Shown: positions 41,219-51,004, counted from the stretch's first letter. The stretch: 64,000 nt of DNA from Microbispora corallina (GCF_016863035.1 NZ_BOOC01000003.1:558001-622000), one strand, 5' to 3'. The notes: a model not told the origin generated them from the sequence alone. Program-made: numbers and translations.

Positions 41219-44176
41219 ATGAGCACGGCCCTCCCACCGCAGTACCACCCTGAGGGGCTTCGTGAGCCGGGGTCCGGACCTGAGGACCGCGATTCCTTCA
41301 CCAGAAAGCGACTGGCGCTGTGGGACAGGACGAAGTTCCTGATCCTGCTCGCCGTCGCTTTCGGCGTGCTGGTGTGGAACACCACGGCCACCTATCAGGG
41401 GATCATCCCGCTGTCGGACGCCTTCCTGCTGACCGTGCGGGACTCGTCCTGGATCCTCTGCCTCGCCGGCCTCGAGGTCGTCCGCCAGATCCACTTCCTG
41501 ATCAGCGAGCGCTCCGCGGGCTACCACCGCTTCTGGACCCACGGGGTCTTCGGCGGCTGGAACCGCTGGACGCACCGCCGCTTCAACGACTGGAACCGGT
41601 ACCGCATCGCGCGGGCCATCAAGTGGGCCGTCGCGATCGTCGTCATCGCGCTCGTGCTCGGCAAGGTGCAGAGCGTCTCGCCTCTCGAGGCGCTGTTCAA
41701 CGTGCCGGCCACGGTCTGGGGCTTCCTCCCGACCCTCCTGCAGGTCGTGCTGCTCATGCTGCTGGCCGTGGGCCAGTTCGTCGCGATCTTCTGGTTCCTC
41801 TCGCGGGGCGGCGTCGACGTCTACTTCCCCGACGACATCAAGACCCGCTTCTCCGACGTGTGGGGCCAGGACCACGTGGTCGAGCGGGTCAAGGAGAACA
41901 TCGTCTTCCTGGAGAAGCCCGACGAGATCGAGGCCAAGGGCGGCTACGTGCCGAGCGGCATCCTGCTCTGGGGCCCGCCCGGCACCGGCAAGACCCTGAT
42001 GGCCGAGGCCGTCGCCGGGTCCACCGGCAAGCCGTACGTGTTCGTCGACCCGGGCGCGTTCATCAACATGTTCTTCGGCGTCGGCGTGCTCAAGGTCAAG
42101 TCGCTGTTCCGCAAGCTGCGCAAGCTGGCCCTCCGGTACGGCGGCGTGATCGTGTTCTTCGACGAGGCCGACTCGCTCGGCAACCGCGGCGCCCTCGCCC
42201 AGGGCGGTCCCGGCGGCTGGGGGCGCTCCGTCCCCGCGCCGTTCGAGGACGCGGGCTGCAACGGCTTCGCCTACCTCGACCCGCACACCCGGCGGGTCCT
42301 CGGGCAGCGGGCCACGGCGGCCGCCGCCCCGGCGTCGCCCGGGGTCTCCCGCACCGGCGCGTTCGTCAACCGGCTCGTGTACGGCGGGGGGATGGGCGGC
42401 GGCGGTGGCGGCATGGGCACGCTGGAGGCCCTGCTCACCGAGATCTCCGGTCTGAAGAAGCCCCGCGGGTTCATCAACCGGCACGTGCGGCGACTGCTCG
42501 GCATGCGGCCCAAGCCGCCGCCGAAGTACCGCATCTTGATCATGATGGCCACCAACCTGCCGGAGGCCCTCGACGAGGCGCTGCTGCGCCCCGGCCGCAT
42601 CGACCGCATCTACAAGGTCGGCTACCCGTCGAAGGCGGGCCGGATCCGGACGTACAAGGGGTACTTCGACAAGGTTCGGCACGATCTCACCGACGAGCAG
42701 ATCGACAAGCTCGCCACCATCACGCCGTACGCCACCGGTGCGACGATCAAGGACCTCGTCAACGAGTCCCTGATCACCGCGATCCGCGACGGCCGGGACG
42801 TCATCACCTGGTCGGACGTCATGCGGGCGAAGCGGCTCAAGCAGCTCGGGCCGCCGGAGGACGTCGAGTACATCGAGCGTGAGCGGCACGCCGTGGCCGT
42901 GCACGAGGCGTGCCACGCCGTGGTCGCCTACCGGACGCGCCAGCACCTGGAGATCGACCTCGCGACGATCGAGAAGGGCGCCGACTACCTCGGCATGGTC
43001 GCCAGCATCAAGCCGGAGGACCAGTTCACCCGGTGGAAGTCGGAGTACGAGTCGGACATCATGGTGTCCCTCGCCTCACTCGCCGGGGAGCGGATGTTCT
43101 TCGGCGAGGACAACTCCTCGGGCGTCTCCGGCGACCTGCAGTCCGCCACCATGATCACCGGCCTGATGGAGGCCGTCTGGGGCATGGGCATCGGCGTGGC
43201 GTCGCTGCCCGCGCTGCAGGAGCTCGGGCTGCGCGAGGGCAAGGCGTCCCAGCCGCAGCCGGGCGGCGGCGGGACCGGCTTCACCGGCAGCCCCGCGGCC
43301 CGGCGCGACGAGATGGTGCCGGACATGCTGCCCGAGCGCATCGAGTTCAACCTCGCCCAGCTGCTGGAGAAGACGGCCGAGCTGATCAGGGAGAACCGGC
43401 GGTCCGTGCTGACGGTCGCGCACGCCCTCGAACAGCACAAGACGCTGAACGGCGACGACGTGGTGGCCGTGATCGAGGGCCGCGTCGGCCCGCTCATCGA
43501 CGGCACGGTCTACAACTCCGACGATTTCTACGAGGAGATCGAGGCCTACCACACGGCCGCGGTCGAGGCGCACCGCAGCCACAGCACGGTCCCGATCGAG
43601 CTGCCGCTGCCCGCGCAGCGCGCGGTCGAGGCGGCGGTCGTGGTGGCGCCGGTCGGCGGCCCGCCCGTCTTCGCCCCGGCCCAGCCGAACGGCTCGTACA
43701 ACGGCGGCGGCCACGTCATCCAGCCGATGCAGCCGGTCCCGCCGGACTTCATCCCCTGGAGCGGCGCGGGAACCCCGCCGCCTCCGCCGCCGCTGCTCGG
43801 GCCGCCTCCCGCGCGCCCACGCCGCAGGTCGCGCGGCGTCCTGTGGGCCGTGGTCGGGGTCGTCGTGGCGGTCGTGGCGCTGGTGCTTGTCGGGCTGGCG
43901 ATCCTGGGCGGCGCCCACGGCTCGTCCGCCACGGGCGCGGCGCAGGGCGTGCCCACCGGCCCGGCGATCGTCCTGACGCTCGCGCTGGTCGCGGTCGTCG
44001 GCGGCATCGTGGTGGCCGTGCTGCTGGTGCGGGCCCACCAGTCCGGGCGCCGGCAGGCCGAGGAGGCCAGGGACCGGGCTGCCGAGCGGGCACAACTGCT
44101 GGCGGCCGCGATGGACCCGGAGGTCGCGATGCGGCTGCTCGGGTACGACGGCCGGCGAGGGCCCGACCCCTCCTGA
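41219..44176 (+). CDS. Atypical FtsH-like membrane AAA+ metalloprotease
   Basis: The 985-residue protein has four probable N-terminal membrane helices (residues 40-195), an AAA+ domain with Walker A GPPGTGKT (252-259), Walker B with D315/E316, and the SRH RPGRIDR (457-463). A protease domain follows with HEACH (562-566) and a third ligand Asp (D639). Between Walker B and sensor 1 there is a Gly/Ala-rich insert of about 70 residues, absent from normal FtsH. After the protease comes a Pro-rich linker and two more membrane helices (about 877-902 and 918-942). It is larger than standard FtsH (about 650) and probably degrades membrane proteins. It follows a lipoprotein gene by 13 nt. Confidence 0.8.
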   Translation: MSTALPPQYHPEGLREPGSGPEDRDSFTRKRLALWDRTKFLILLAVAFGVLVWNTTATYQGIIPLSDAFLLTVRDSSWILCLAGLEVVRQIHFLISERSAGYHRFWTHGVFGGWNRWTHRRFNDWNRYRIARAIKWAVAIVVIALVLGKVQSVSPLEALFNVPATVWGFLPTLLQVVLLMLLAVGQFVAIFWFLSRGGVDVYFPDDIKTRFSDVWGQDHVVERVKENIVFLEKPDEIEAKGGYVPSGILLWGPPGTGKTLMAEAVAGSTGKPYVFVDPGAFINMFFGVGVLKVKSLFRKLRKLALRYGGVIVFFDEADSLGNRGALAQGGPGGWGRSVPAPFEDAGCNGFAYLDPHTRRVLGQRATAAAAPASPGVSRTGAFVNRLVYGGGMGGGGGGMGTLEALLTEISGLKKPRGFINRHVRRLLGMRPKPPPKYRILIMMATNLPEALDEALLRPGRIDRIYKVGYPSKAGRIRTYKGYFDKVRHDLTDEQIDKLATITPYATGATIKDLVNESLITAIRDGRDVITWSDVMRAKRLKQLGPPEDVEYIERERHAVAVHEACHAVVAYRTRQHLEIDLATIEKGADYLGMVASIKPEDQFTRWKSEYESDIMVSLASLAGERMFFGEDNSSGVSGDLQSATMITGLMEAVWGMGIGVASLPALQELGLREGKASQPQPGGGGTGFTGSPAARRDEMVPDMLPERIEFNLAQLLEKTAELIRENRRSVLTVAHALEQHKTLNGDDVVAVIEGRVGPLIDGTVYNSDDFYEEIEAYHTAAVEAHRSHSTVPIELPLPAQRAVEAAVVVAPVGGPPVFAPAQPNGSYNGGGHVIQPMQPVPPDFIPWSGAGTPPPPPPLLGPPPARPRRRSRGVLWAVVGVVVAVVALVLVGLAILGGAHGSSATGAAQGVPTGPAIVLTLALVAVVGGIVVAVLLVRAHQSGRRQAEEARDRAAERAQLLAAAMDPEVAMRLLGYDGRRGPDPS

Positions 44177-44192
44177 CCCAGATGGTGGCGGC

Positions 44193-44223
44193 GGGCTGCG
44201 CGGCGGATCAGGCCGCGCAGCCC
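44193..44223 (+). terminator. 12-bp hairpin after the FtsH-like gene
   Basis: Arms GGGCTGCGCGGC and GCCGCGCAGCCC flank a 7-nt loop, 16 nt after the stop codon. Confidence 0.7.
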
Positions 44224-44359
44224 CGCACGCACCGACGGGACGCCCCGTGCGCAGGGGCGGCTCAGCACAGGCCCCGGACGCTCCGAGGAACCGCGCCCCT
44301 CACGGGGCCGGGCTTCAGAGCGATCCGGGGCCTTCTTCCATGTCCGCGGCCGTTCCCGT

Positions 44360-44391
44360 GGCCGGGGGCCGCGGGAGGGCGCCCCCCGGCC
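44360..44391 (-). terminator. 9-bp hairpin after the aldehyde dehydrogenase gene
   Basis: Arms GGCCGGGGG and CCCCCGGCC flank a 14-nt loop, just downstream (minus strand) of the aldehyde dehydrogenase stop. Confidence 0.5.
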
Positions 44392-44427
44392 GCCGTCGTC
44401 GCGGGTCGGCTCCGTTCGGGTGGGTCG

Positions 44428-45933
44428 TCAGAGCCGGAAGCCGAGGTCGGGGGTGATGTCGGCCACGTCCATCTGGGCCTTCTGCAGCCGCCCGGAGTAG
44501 TCCCAGTTCATGGCCTGCCAGCGGGTGAACTGGTCGAGCACCCACATCCCGCTCTGCCGGCTCCCGTTGCCCGACTTGCCGTTCCCGCCGAACGGCAGAT
44601 GGGCCTCGGCGCCGGACGTCGAGTTGTTCACGCTGACCATGCCGGCCGACACGCCCTCCCTGAACCGGAACACGGCCTTGGGGTCGGAGGTGTAGATCGA
44701 CGACGACAGGCCGTACCCGGGACGGTTGGCCAGCTCGATGGCCTCGTCGAGGTCGCGGAACGTCGTCACGCCCACGATCGGGCCGAACGTCTCCTCAAGG
44801 AACAGCCGGTCGTCCGGGCGGAGGCCGTCGACGATCACCGGGTGGTAGTAGAGGCCGTCGCCGTCCATCCGGCCGGTGGGCCCCGGCAGGACGGTGTGGT
44901 GCGGCTGGATCCAGCCCAGGTACTCCTCGTAGCGCTCGGCGAACTTGTGGTCGAGCAGCGGGCCGTAGAGCACGTCGCCGTTGGGGTCGCCGATCTTCGC
45001 GTCGCGGACGGCCTCGGCGAACCGGGTGAGGAACGCGTCGTGGACGTCCTCGTGGACGACGACGGTGCCGAGCGACGTGCACCGCTGGCCGGCCGTGCCG
45101 AACCCGGCGAACAGGGCACCCTCGACCGCGAGGTCGAGATCGGCGTCGGGCATGACGACCATGGGGTTCTTGCCGCCGAGCTCCAGGCAGGGCGACTGCA
45201 GGTGCCGCCCGCACAGCTCGCCGACGGCCCTGCCGACCGCGCTGGAACCGGTGAAGCCCACCTTCTGCACGGTGCCCTCGCCGAGCGCGCGGTCCAGCCC
45301 CTCGTACGTGGCGGGGCCGTCGGCGAACACGATGTTCAGCACGCCGTCGGGCAGCCCGGCCGCCGCGAACAGCCGGTAGAGGGCGTGGGCGGAGGCCGCG
45401 GCGTACTCGGCGGGCTTCCACACCACGGCGTTCCCGCACAGCAGGGCCGGCACCAGGTACCACGAGGGGACCGCGACCGGGAAGTTGCCGGCCGTCACGA
45501 TCGCCGCGACGCCCACCGGCACCCGGAACGTGAACAGGCTCTTGTCCGGCATCTCCGACGGCACCGTCTGCCCGTACAGGCGGCGGCCCTCGCCGAGGAA
45601 GAAGTCGCAGGTGTCGACGATCTCCCGCACCTCGCCCAGCGCCTCGGCGTACGGCTTGCCGATCTCCTCGGTGACCAGCCGGGCCAGCGCCTCCGTGTTG
45701 GCCTCGACGAGCCGCCCGATGGACGCGACCACCCGGCCGCGCACCGGCGCCGGCACGCGCGCCCACTCCCGCTGCGCCGCGGCGGCGGTACGGCACGCGG
45801 ACGCGAAGGTGTCGGCGCCGGCGAGCAGGACGGTCGCGACGGTCTCCGCGGGCCGTGCCGGGTTGATCGACGAGTAGGGCGCGCCGGAGGCGGCGTCCGC
45901 GCCCCCGACGACGGAAACGATCTGCCGAGTCAC
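44428..45933 (-). CDS. NAD(P)-dependent aldehyde dehydrogenase (ALDH7-like)
   Basis: The 501-residue enzyme has the full ALDH signature: VTAGNFPVAVPSWYLVPALLCGN, WKPAEYAA, the catalytic Glu in LELGGKNPMVV and Cys in GTAGQRCTSLGTVVVHE, then EETFGPIVGV. The GQRCTSLGT block resembles ALDH7/aminoadipate-semialdehyde and succinate-semialdehyde-type enzymes. It oxidises an aldehyde to its acid; the true substrate is unknown. A GGAGG precedes the GTG by 6 nt. No lysine-catabolism partner is in view. Confidence 0.9.
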   Translation of the reverse strand: MTRQIVSVVGGADAASGAPYSSINPARPAETVATVLLAGADTFASACRTAAAAQREWARVPAPVRGRVVASIGRLVEANTEALARLVTEEIGKPYAEALGEVREIVDTCDFFLGEGRRLYGQTVPSEMPDKSLFTFRVPVGVAAIVTAGNFPVAVPSWYLVPALLCGNAVVWKPAEYAAASAHALYRLFAAAGLPDGVLNIVFADGPATYEGLDRALGEGTVQKVGFTGSSAVGRAVGELCGRHLQSPCLELGGKNPMVVMPDADLDLAVEGALFAGFGTAGQRCTSLGTVVVHEDVHDAFLTRFAEAVRDAKIGDPNGDVLYGPLLDHKFAERYEEYLGWIQPHHTVLPGPTGRMDGDGLYYHPVIVDGLRPDDRLFLEETFGPIVGVTTFRDLDEAIELANRPGYGLSSSIYTSDPKAVFRFREGVSAGMVSVNNSTSGAEAHLPFGGNGKSGNGSRQSGMWVLDQFTRWQAMNWDYSGRLQKAQMDVADITPDLGFRL

Positions 45934-46015
45934 CGTTGACCTCCGCAATGTTTTCTGTCTGGCGTCTCGATTACACAGCATTTTCCCCCGCGGTGCCCGG
46001 CGGCGTGAGCGCCGG

Positions 46016-48952
46016 TCATCGCGACGCGCGGCGGCCGGGCCTCGCGGGGGCCTGGCCGTCCGGGGAAGTGGCGGTGAGGCCCTCCTGGTGGGCGACGGCC
46101 GCCGCCTGGCCCCGGCTGGTGACGCCGAGCTTGGCCAGGATGTTCGAGACGTGCACGCTGACCGTCTTCTGCGAGATGAACAGCCGTTCGCCGATCTCCC
46201 GGTTGGGCAGGCCGGCCGCGACGTGCGCCAGCACCTCCCGTTCCCGGCTGGTCAGGGCGGCCAGCGGCCGGGGGGACGCGTCGTCGCCCGGCTCCGTGAA
46301 GCGGGCCCGGCGCCCCAGCTCGGTGAGCGCCCCGCGCAGCGGCTCGGCGCCGAGCGCGTCGGCCACCGCGAGGGCCCGCCGCCATTCGCTGTGCGCCTCG
46401 TCGCGGTCGCCGGCCTCCAGCAGGGACTGCGCCAGCCGCCACCGCGACCGGGCCTCCTCGTAGACGAAGCCGGATCCGAAGGCCTCGACGCACCTGCGCC
46501 AGACGCCCGGCACGGCCGTGCCGGCGGCGCGATGCCATTCGGCCTCGGCCCTGGCCAGCCACGCCCTGCCCTCCGGGCCCAGCTCCGCGCGGGGGCCGCC
46601 GAGGCCGTTCGCCGCCGCCCAGCGGGCCCGTCGCAGCAGGTCGTCCGCGCGTTCACCGGACCGTCCCGCGTCGGCCAGCGCCCACAGCCCGGTCGCCGCG
46701 ATCCGGATCAGCCCCGGGTCGAACGGCTCCAGCACCGAGATGATCGCGTCGACGTGCTCCAGCGCGGTGTCCGGGTCGCCCCGCCACAGAGCCAGCTCGG
46801 CCGCCATCGCACGGGCCATGTAGGTGACCAGCTCGTCGGACCAGAACCGGGAGAGCCAGCGCAGCCGCTCGTCGGCGCCGGGGCGGCCCCGCCCGACCTC
46901 GACGAACAGGGCGAAGGACGACAAGGTGGCCTCGGCGCGGGTGCCGACGCGCACACCGAAACCGGCGGCCAGCCGCTCGGCCGCGTCCCAGTCGCCGTCG
47001 GCGTAATGAATGAGGTACTGCAGGAACCGCATGTCGGTCCCGAAGGTGCTCCACGTGAGCCCGGTCTCGCGGGCGAGCTCGACCCCCGCCTCCACGATCT
47101 CCGCCGCGGCCCGCAGCTCCCCCCGCTCGTACTGCACGCGGGCGTGGTTGAAGCGGGCCCGCAGGTCGATCGACAGGTCTCCGGACAGACGGACCGTCGC
47201 GCGGGCCAGCAGTTCCTCGGCGCGGGCGGCGCTGCCGGTCTCCTCCTCGATCAGCCCGAGCGACACCAGCGCGCTCGTCTCGGCGTCGGGGGCGCCCGTC
47301 GCCCTGGCGACCTCCAGCGCACGGGCGGCCGTGGCCCGGGCCTCGCCGACCTCGTACAGGTAGTACAGCGTGCGGGCATAGGTCGCGAGAGCCTGGGCAA
47401 GCAGGGGGCTCTCCGACGCGAGCCCGACCGCGTCCCGCGCGGCCCGGGTCATCTCCTCCCGGTCGCCGTCGGCGTCCGCCAGGTAGTAGGCCAGCCGTTC
47501 GTTGGTGCGGGCGAGCAGGGCCGGGTCGTCGAGGTGCTCGCGCAGGCGGCGGAGCTGGGCGACGGCCCGATGGTAGTCGCCGCTGTCGGCCGCGGCGGCG
47601 GCGCTGGCCAGCGCGATCCGCGGCCGGGTTTCGCGTGCGAGGGACTCGGCGTCCGGGACCTTGTCCCACAGCTCCAGGGCGCGTTCGAAGTGCCGGTGGG
47701 CCTCCGCAGGCGCGCCGAGCTCCACGGCCAGCCGGCCCGCCTCCACCGACGCCCGCAGCGCGGCGGGCAGGTCGTGGCTCGCGAGGTAATGGTGGGCCAG
47801 CTCGGCCGGCGAGCCGCCCTCGGCCGCGAGCAGCTCGGCGAACGCGGTGTGCAGGCGGGTGCGCTCTCCGGGCAGCAGGTCGTCGTAGACCGCCTCCTGC
47901 AGCAGCGCGTGGCGGAAGGCGTACCCGTCGCGGCCCGTCGTGAGCAGGCGGCGCGAGACGATCTCGCGCAGCGCCTCCTCCAGAGGGAGGTCGGCCAGAC
48001 CGCTCGCGGCGCGCAGCAGGTCGTGGTCGACCCGGCGGCCCGCCACGGCGGCCACTCTGAGCACCTGGCGGGCCGTGTCGGAGAGCGTCTCGACCCGGGC
48101 GAGCAGCAGGTCGGCGAGCGTGCCGGGCAGCCGCGTGTGGTCTTCGGCGGCGGCCAGGAGCTCCTCGGCGAAGAACGGGTTGCCACCCGCCCGCTCGACC
48201 ACCCCGCCGACCGGGATCCCGTCGTTCCCCTCGCTGCCGAAGGTGTCGCTGAGGAGGGACAGGTACTCCGTCATCTCGTCGTCGCCCAGCGGCCGCAGCT
48301 CGATGCCGGTGACCAGTGGCAGCCGCTGCAGCTCCGCCAGGACCTGGCGCAACGGGTGACGCCGGTGGAGGTCGTCGGTGCGGTAGGTGCCGACCAGGCA
48401 GACCCGCTCCCGCTGCAGCATGCGCGTGAGGAAGACGAGCAGGTCGCGCGTGGAGCGGTCGGCCCAGTGCAGGTCCTCGAACACGAACAGCACCGGACGG
48501 TCGGCGGCGACCTCGGCGAGCATGTCGAGCACCGAGCCGAACAGCCGCTGCTGCGCGAGGGCGCCCGCCGTCGCGTCGGCCGGCCCGGGGTCGCCGCCGG
48601 GCAGCAGGCGCTGCAGCACGGGCCGGGCCTCGACCGCCCGGCCGACCGGGTTGCCCGGATCGGCCGCCGCGCCGCGCAGGGCGTCCGCGAGCGGCAGGTA
48701 CGGCAAAGCGTCGCCCAGCTCCGCGCACTGGCCGATCAGCGTGACGATTCCCCGCCTCTGGGCGAGGTCGCACAGCTCGCCCACGAGGCGGGTCTTGCCG
48801 ATCCCCGCGTCGCCGCCGACCAGCGCCACACCGGCGAGACCGCCGGCCGCGGCGTCGAGCACGCCCAGCAGCCGGTCGAGCTCACCAGACCGCCCGATCA
48901 GCACCTTCTGCGCGCTTCGCGCCATCACGCTGGTGAGTATGTCACGCGGCAC
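46016..48952 (-). CDS. LuxR-family AAA regulator (LAL type)
   Basis: The 978-residue protein has an N-terminal NACHT/AAA-type ATPase (LIGRSGELDRLLGVL with Walker A GGDAGIGKTRLV, then FVFEDLHWADRSTRDLLVFLTR), a long helical TPR-like middle, and a C-terminal LuxR helix-turn-helix (LTSREREVLAHVAAGLPNREIGERLFISQKTVSVHVSNILAKLGV). This is the MalT/LAL-type large ATP-binding LuxR regulator. The GTG start has GGGAGG 8 nt upstream; an ATG 9 codons in is an alternative. Its targets are not apparent; the neighbours are a DinB-like gene and an aldehyde dehydrogenase. Confidence 0.9.
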   Translation of the reverse strand: MPRDILTSVMARSAQKVLIGRSGELDRLLGVLDAAAGGLAGVALVGGDAGIGKTRLVGELCDLAQRRGIVTLIGQCAELGDALPYLPLADALRGAAADPGNPVGRAVEARPVLQRLLPGGDPGPADATAGALAQQRLFGSVLDMLAEVAADRPVLFVFEDLHWADRSTRDLLVFLTRMLQRERVCLVGTYRTDDLHRRHPLRQVLAELQRLPLVTGIELRPLGDDEMTEYLSLLSDTFGSEGNDGIPVGGVVERAGGNPFFAEELLAAAEDHTRLPGTLADLLLARVETLSDTARQVLRVAAVAGRRVDHDLLRAASGLADLPLEEALREIVSRRLLTTGRDGYAFRHALLQEAVYDDLLPGERTRLHTAFAELLAAEGGSPAELAHHYLASHDLPAALRASVEAGRLAVELGAPAEAHRHFERALELWDKVPDAESLARETRPRIALASAAAAADSGDYHRAVAQLRRLREHLDDPALLARTNERLAYYLADADGDREEMTRAARDAVGLASESPLLAQALATYARTLYYLYEVGEARATAARALEVARATGAPDAETSALVSLGLIEEETGSAARAEELLARATVRLSGDLSIDLRARFNHARVQYERGELRAAAEIVEAGVELARETGLTWSTFGTDMRFLQYLIHYADGDWDAAERLAAGFGVRVGTRAEATLSSFALFVEVGRGRPGADERLRWLSRFWSDELVTYMARAMAAELALWRGDPDTALEHVDAIISVLEPFDPGLIRIAATGLWALADAGRSGERADDLLRRARWAAANGLGGPRAELGPEGRAWLARAEAEWHRAAGTAVPGVWRRCVEAFGSGFVYEEARSRWRLAQSLLEAGDRDEAHSEWRRALAVADALGAEPLRGALTELGRRARFTEPGDDASPRPLAALTSREREVLAHVAAGLPNREIGERLFISQKTVSVHVSNILAKLGVTSRGQAAAVAHQEGLTATSPDGQAPARPGRRASR

Positions 48953-48994
48953 CGATACGGCCTCCCGGCCTTCCTGCGCCCCCGCGGCCCTCCG

Positions 48995-49540
48995 TCACTG
49001 GCCCGTCCTCCCGTCGACGCGCTCGCGGAGCAGGTCGGCGTGGCCGTTGTGCCGGGCGTACTCGGCGATCATGGCGACGAGGATGCGCCGCAGGGAGATG
49101 GGCCGTCCGGTCGCCCGCTGGACCCCAGTGGCGTCGAGGGACGGCGTCGCGGCGACGATCTCCCGTGACCGCTCGCACTCGGCCCGCCACACCGCGAAGG
49201 CCTCGTCGACGTCGCCCCCGAGGTCGTCGAAGTCCTGGTCGGGATCGTCGTCGGAGTAATAGAGGAGGGGCAGGTCCTCTCCCGCGAACTGGATGCGGAA
49301 CCACCACCGCTCCACGCCCGCCAGATGGCGGACGAGACCGTGCAGGCTCAGGCCCGACGGCGGCACGCTCTTGTCGGACAGCCGCTCCGGCGGCACTCCC
49401 GCGCACTTGCCCGCGAACGTCTCTCTGTGCCAGTCGAGGAAGGCGGTGAGGATCTCGCGCTCGTCGCCCACGAGCGGAAGCTCCAGACGGGAGCCGCCCT
49501 GCCATTGCGGGGAGTAGTTGTCGGAGGGGATCTCAGTCAT
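48995..49540 (-). CDS. DinB-like metal-binding protein (DUF664/mycothiol-dependent type)
   Basis: The 181-residue helical bundle has the DinB/DUF664 pattern: DWHRETFAGKC, SLHGLVRHLAGVERWWFRIQFAG and a C-terminal EYARHNGHADLLRE. Three histidines (in WHRE, LVRHLAG and EYARHNGHAD) fit the metal triad of this family. Actinomycete members include mycothiol- and bacillithiol-dependent S-transferases. It lies 42 nt upstream (same strand) of the LuxR gene and may be in its operon. Confidence 0.85.
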   Translation of the reverse strand: MTEIPSDNYSPQWQGGSRLELPLVGDEREILTAFLDWHRETFAGKCAGVPPERLSDKSVPPSGLSLHGLVRHLAGVERWWFRIQFAGEDLPLLYYSDDDPDQDFDDLGGDVDEAFAVWRAECERSREIVAATPSLDATGVQRATGRPISLRRILVAMIAEYARHNGHADLLRERVDGRTGQ

Positions 49541-49623
49541 GGGACAAGCATGTCAGCAGGCACCGACAAGACCGCTCGTCATGGCGTTGACCTGGGGGAA
49601 AGGGTTTTGTCGGAGCGGCTGGC

Positions 49624-49629
49624 TAGTGT
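49624..49629 (+). promoter_or_regulatory. -10 box TAGTGT before the SWIM-MoxR operon
   Basis: TAGTGT ends 7 nt before the GTG that starts the conserved SWIM protein, so the whole five-gene operon probably has a leaderless first gene. Confidence 0.6.
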
Positions 49630-49636
49630 GCGGAGC

Positions 49637-51004
49637 GTGATCGAACGGTGGAGCCGGGACCAGGTCCTCGCGCTGGTGCCCGACGCGGCGTCGCAGCGGG
49701 CGGCCGCCGGTGTGAGCGCGCCCGGGAAGTGGTCGGGCGCGGGCGCCCTTCCGGGCGTCGTCTGGGGGGAGTGCAAGGGCAGCGGGGCCACGCCGTACCG
49801 GGCCTGTGTCGACCTGGGCGAGCCCGCCTACCGGTGCAGCTGCCCCAGCCGCAAGTTCCCGTGCAAGCACGCGCTCGGGCTGCTGCTCCTGTGGTCGGCG
49901 GACGGCGTCCCCCAGGCGGACGAGCCCACCGCGTGGGTCGCCGAATGGCTGGACCAGCGCCGCGCCCGGGCGGAGAAGAAGCCCGCGCCCCCGGATGCCG
50001 GGGCGTCCGCGGACACCGCGGACGACGCGGAGGCCGTCGTGCCGTCCGGGCCGGGTGCGGGCGAGGCCCGGGGCGGGGGCGCGGCGGCCGCGGCGAGACG
50101 GAGCACGGCCGAGCAGCGTGAGAGCAGGGTCGCGGCCGGGCTGTCGGAGCTGGAGCGGTGGCTGCGCGACCAGATCGCCCAGGGCGTCGCGCAGACCCCG
50201 CAGACGGGGCTCGCGGAGTGGGACGGCCTGGCCCGGCGGCTCGTCGACGCACAGGCGCCCGGCGCCGCCGGCGTCGTCGCCCGCCTGTCACGGGTGCTCG
50301 CGCGCGAGGAGTGGCCGGGGCTGCTCCTGCAGGAGTACGCGCTGCTCCACCTGCTCGCGGTGGCGCACCGCCGCGCGGAGGCGCTACCCGGGGGGTTGCG
50401 GGATACGGTCCGCTCCCGCGTCGGGTTCCCGGTGTCCCGGGAGAGCGTGCTGGCGTCGCCGCCCGTCCGTGACCACTGGGACGTCGTCGGAAGCCGTGAC
50501 GAGGAGCAGGACCGCCTCGTCGCCCGCAGGGTCTGGCTCGCCGGTCGGGGGACCGGCCGGATGGCGCTGGTCCTGTCGTTCGCGCCGGTGGGGCAGGCGC
50601 TCGACGCCTCGCTCGTCCCCGGCACGACGATCGACGCCGACCTCACGTTCTACCCCGGGTCGTCCCCGCTGCGGGCTCTCGTGGCGGAGCGGTACGGGCG
50701 GGTGGCGGCCGGGCCGCCGCCGGGGACCAAGGTCGCCGGGATACCGGCGCTGATCGCCGAGGTGCTCGCGGGCGACCCGTGGGCCGACTCCTGGCCGGTG
50801 GTGCTGGCCGACGTCGTCCCGTCCGCCGAGGGACTCGTGGGCGACGAGGGCGACCTGCTGCCGCTGCACCCCTCTGCCGGGGCCCCCTGGCGGCTGATGG
50901 CCGTCTCCGGCGGCCACCCGCTGACGGTGGCGGCCGAATGGACGCCGCGAGGGCTGCGGCCGCTCGCGACATGGGACGACGAGGGCCAGGTGGTGCGGTT
51001 ATGA
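49637..51004 (+). CDS. SWIM zinc-finger family protein (YehQ-like)
   Basis: The 455-residue protein begins with MIERWSRDQVLALVPDA, the standard start of this family, and has the SWIM motif C67-x-C69-n-C76-x-H78 in CSCPSRKFPCKHALGLLLLW. An Ala/Pro/Gly-rich linker follows (about residues 115-160), then a helical/beta C-terminal part (RMALVLSFAPVGQALDASLVPGTTIDADLTFYPG). The GTG sits 7 nt from a TAGTGT box; an ATG 29 codons upstream is an alternative but has no -10 box. SWIM fingers usually bind DNA or protein. It opens a five-gene overlapping operon. Confidence 0.85.
   Translation: MIERWSRDQVLALVPDAASQRAAAGVSAPGKWSGAGALPGVVWGECKGSGATPYRACVDLGEPAYRCSCPSRKFPCKHALGLLLLWSADGVPQADEPTAWVAEWLDQRRARAEKKPAPPDAGASADTADDAEAVVPSGPGAGEARGGGAAAAARRSTAEQRESRVAAGLSELERWLRDQIAQGVAQTPQTGLAEWDGLARRLVDAQAPGAAGVVARLSRVLAREEWPGLLLQEYALLHLLAVAHRRAEALPGGLRDTVRSRVGFPVSRESVLASPPVRDHWDVVGSRDEEQDRLVARRVWLAGRGTGRMALVLSFAPVGQALDASLVPGTTIDADLTFYPGSSPLRALVAERYGRVAAGPPPGTKVAGIPALIAEVLAGDPWADSWPVVLADVVPSAEGLVGDEGDLLPLHPSAGAPWRLMAVSGGHPLTVAAEWTPRGLRPLATWDDEGQVVRL

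Noticed and set aside
42910-45939. 1009-codon plus-strand frame across the FtsH and aldehyde dehydrogenase genes
   Set aside because: It spans two genes on opposite strands and has shadow-like composition.
46088-49168. 1026-codon plus-strand frame opposite the LuxR gene
   Set aside because: The minus strand encodes an unmistakable LuxR helix-turn-helix and Walker A; the plus frame has no family pattern.
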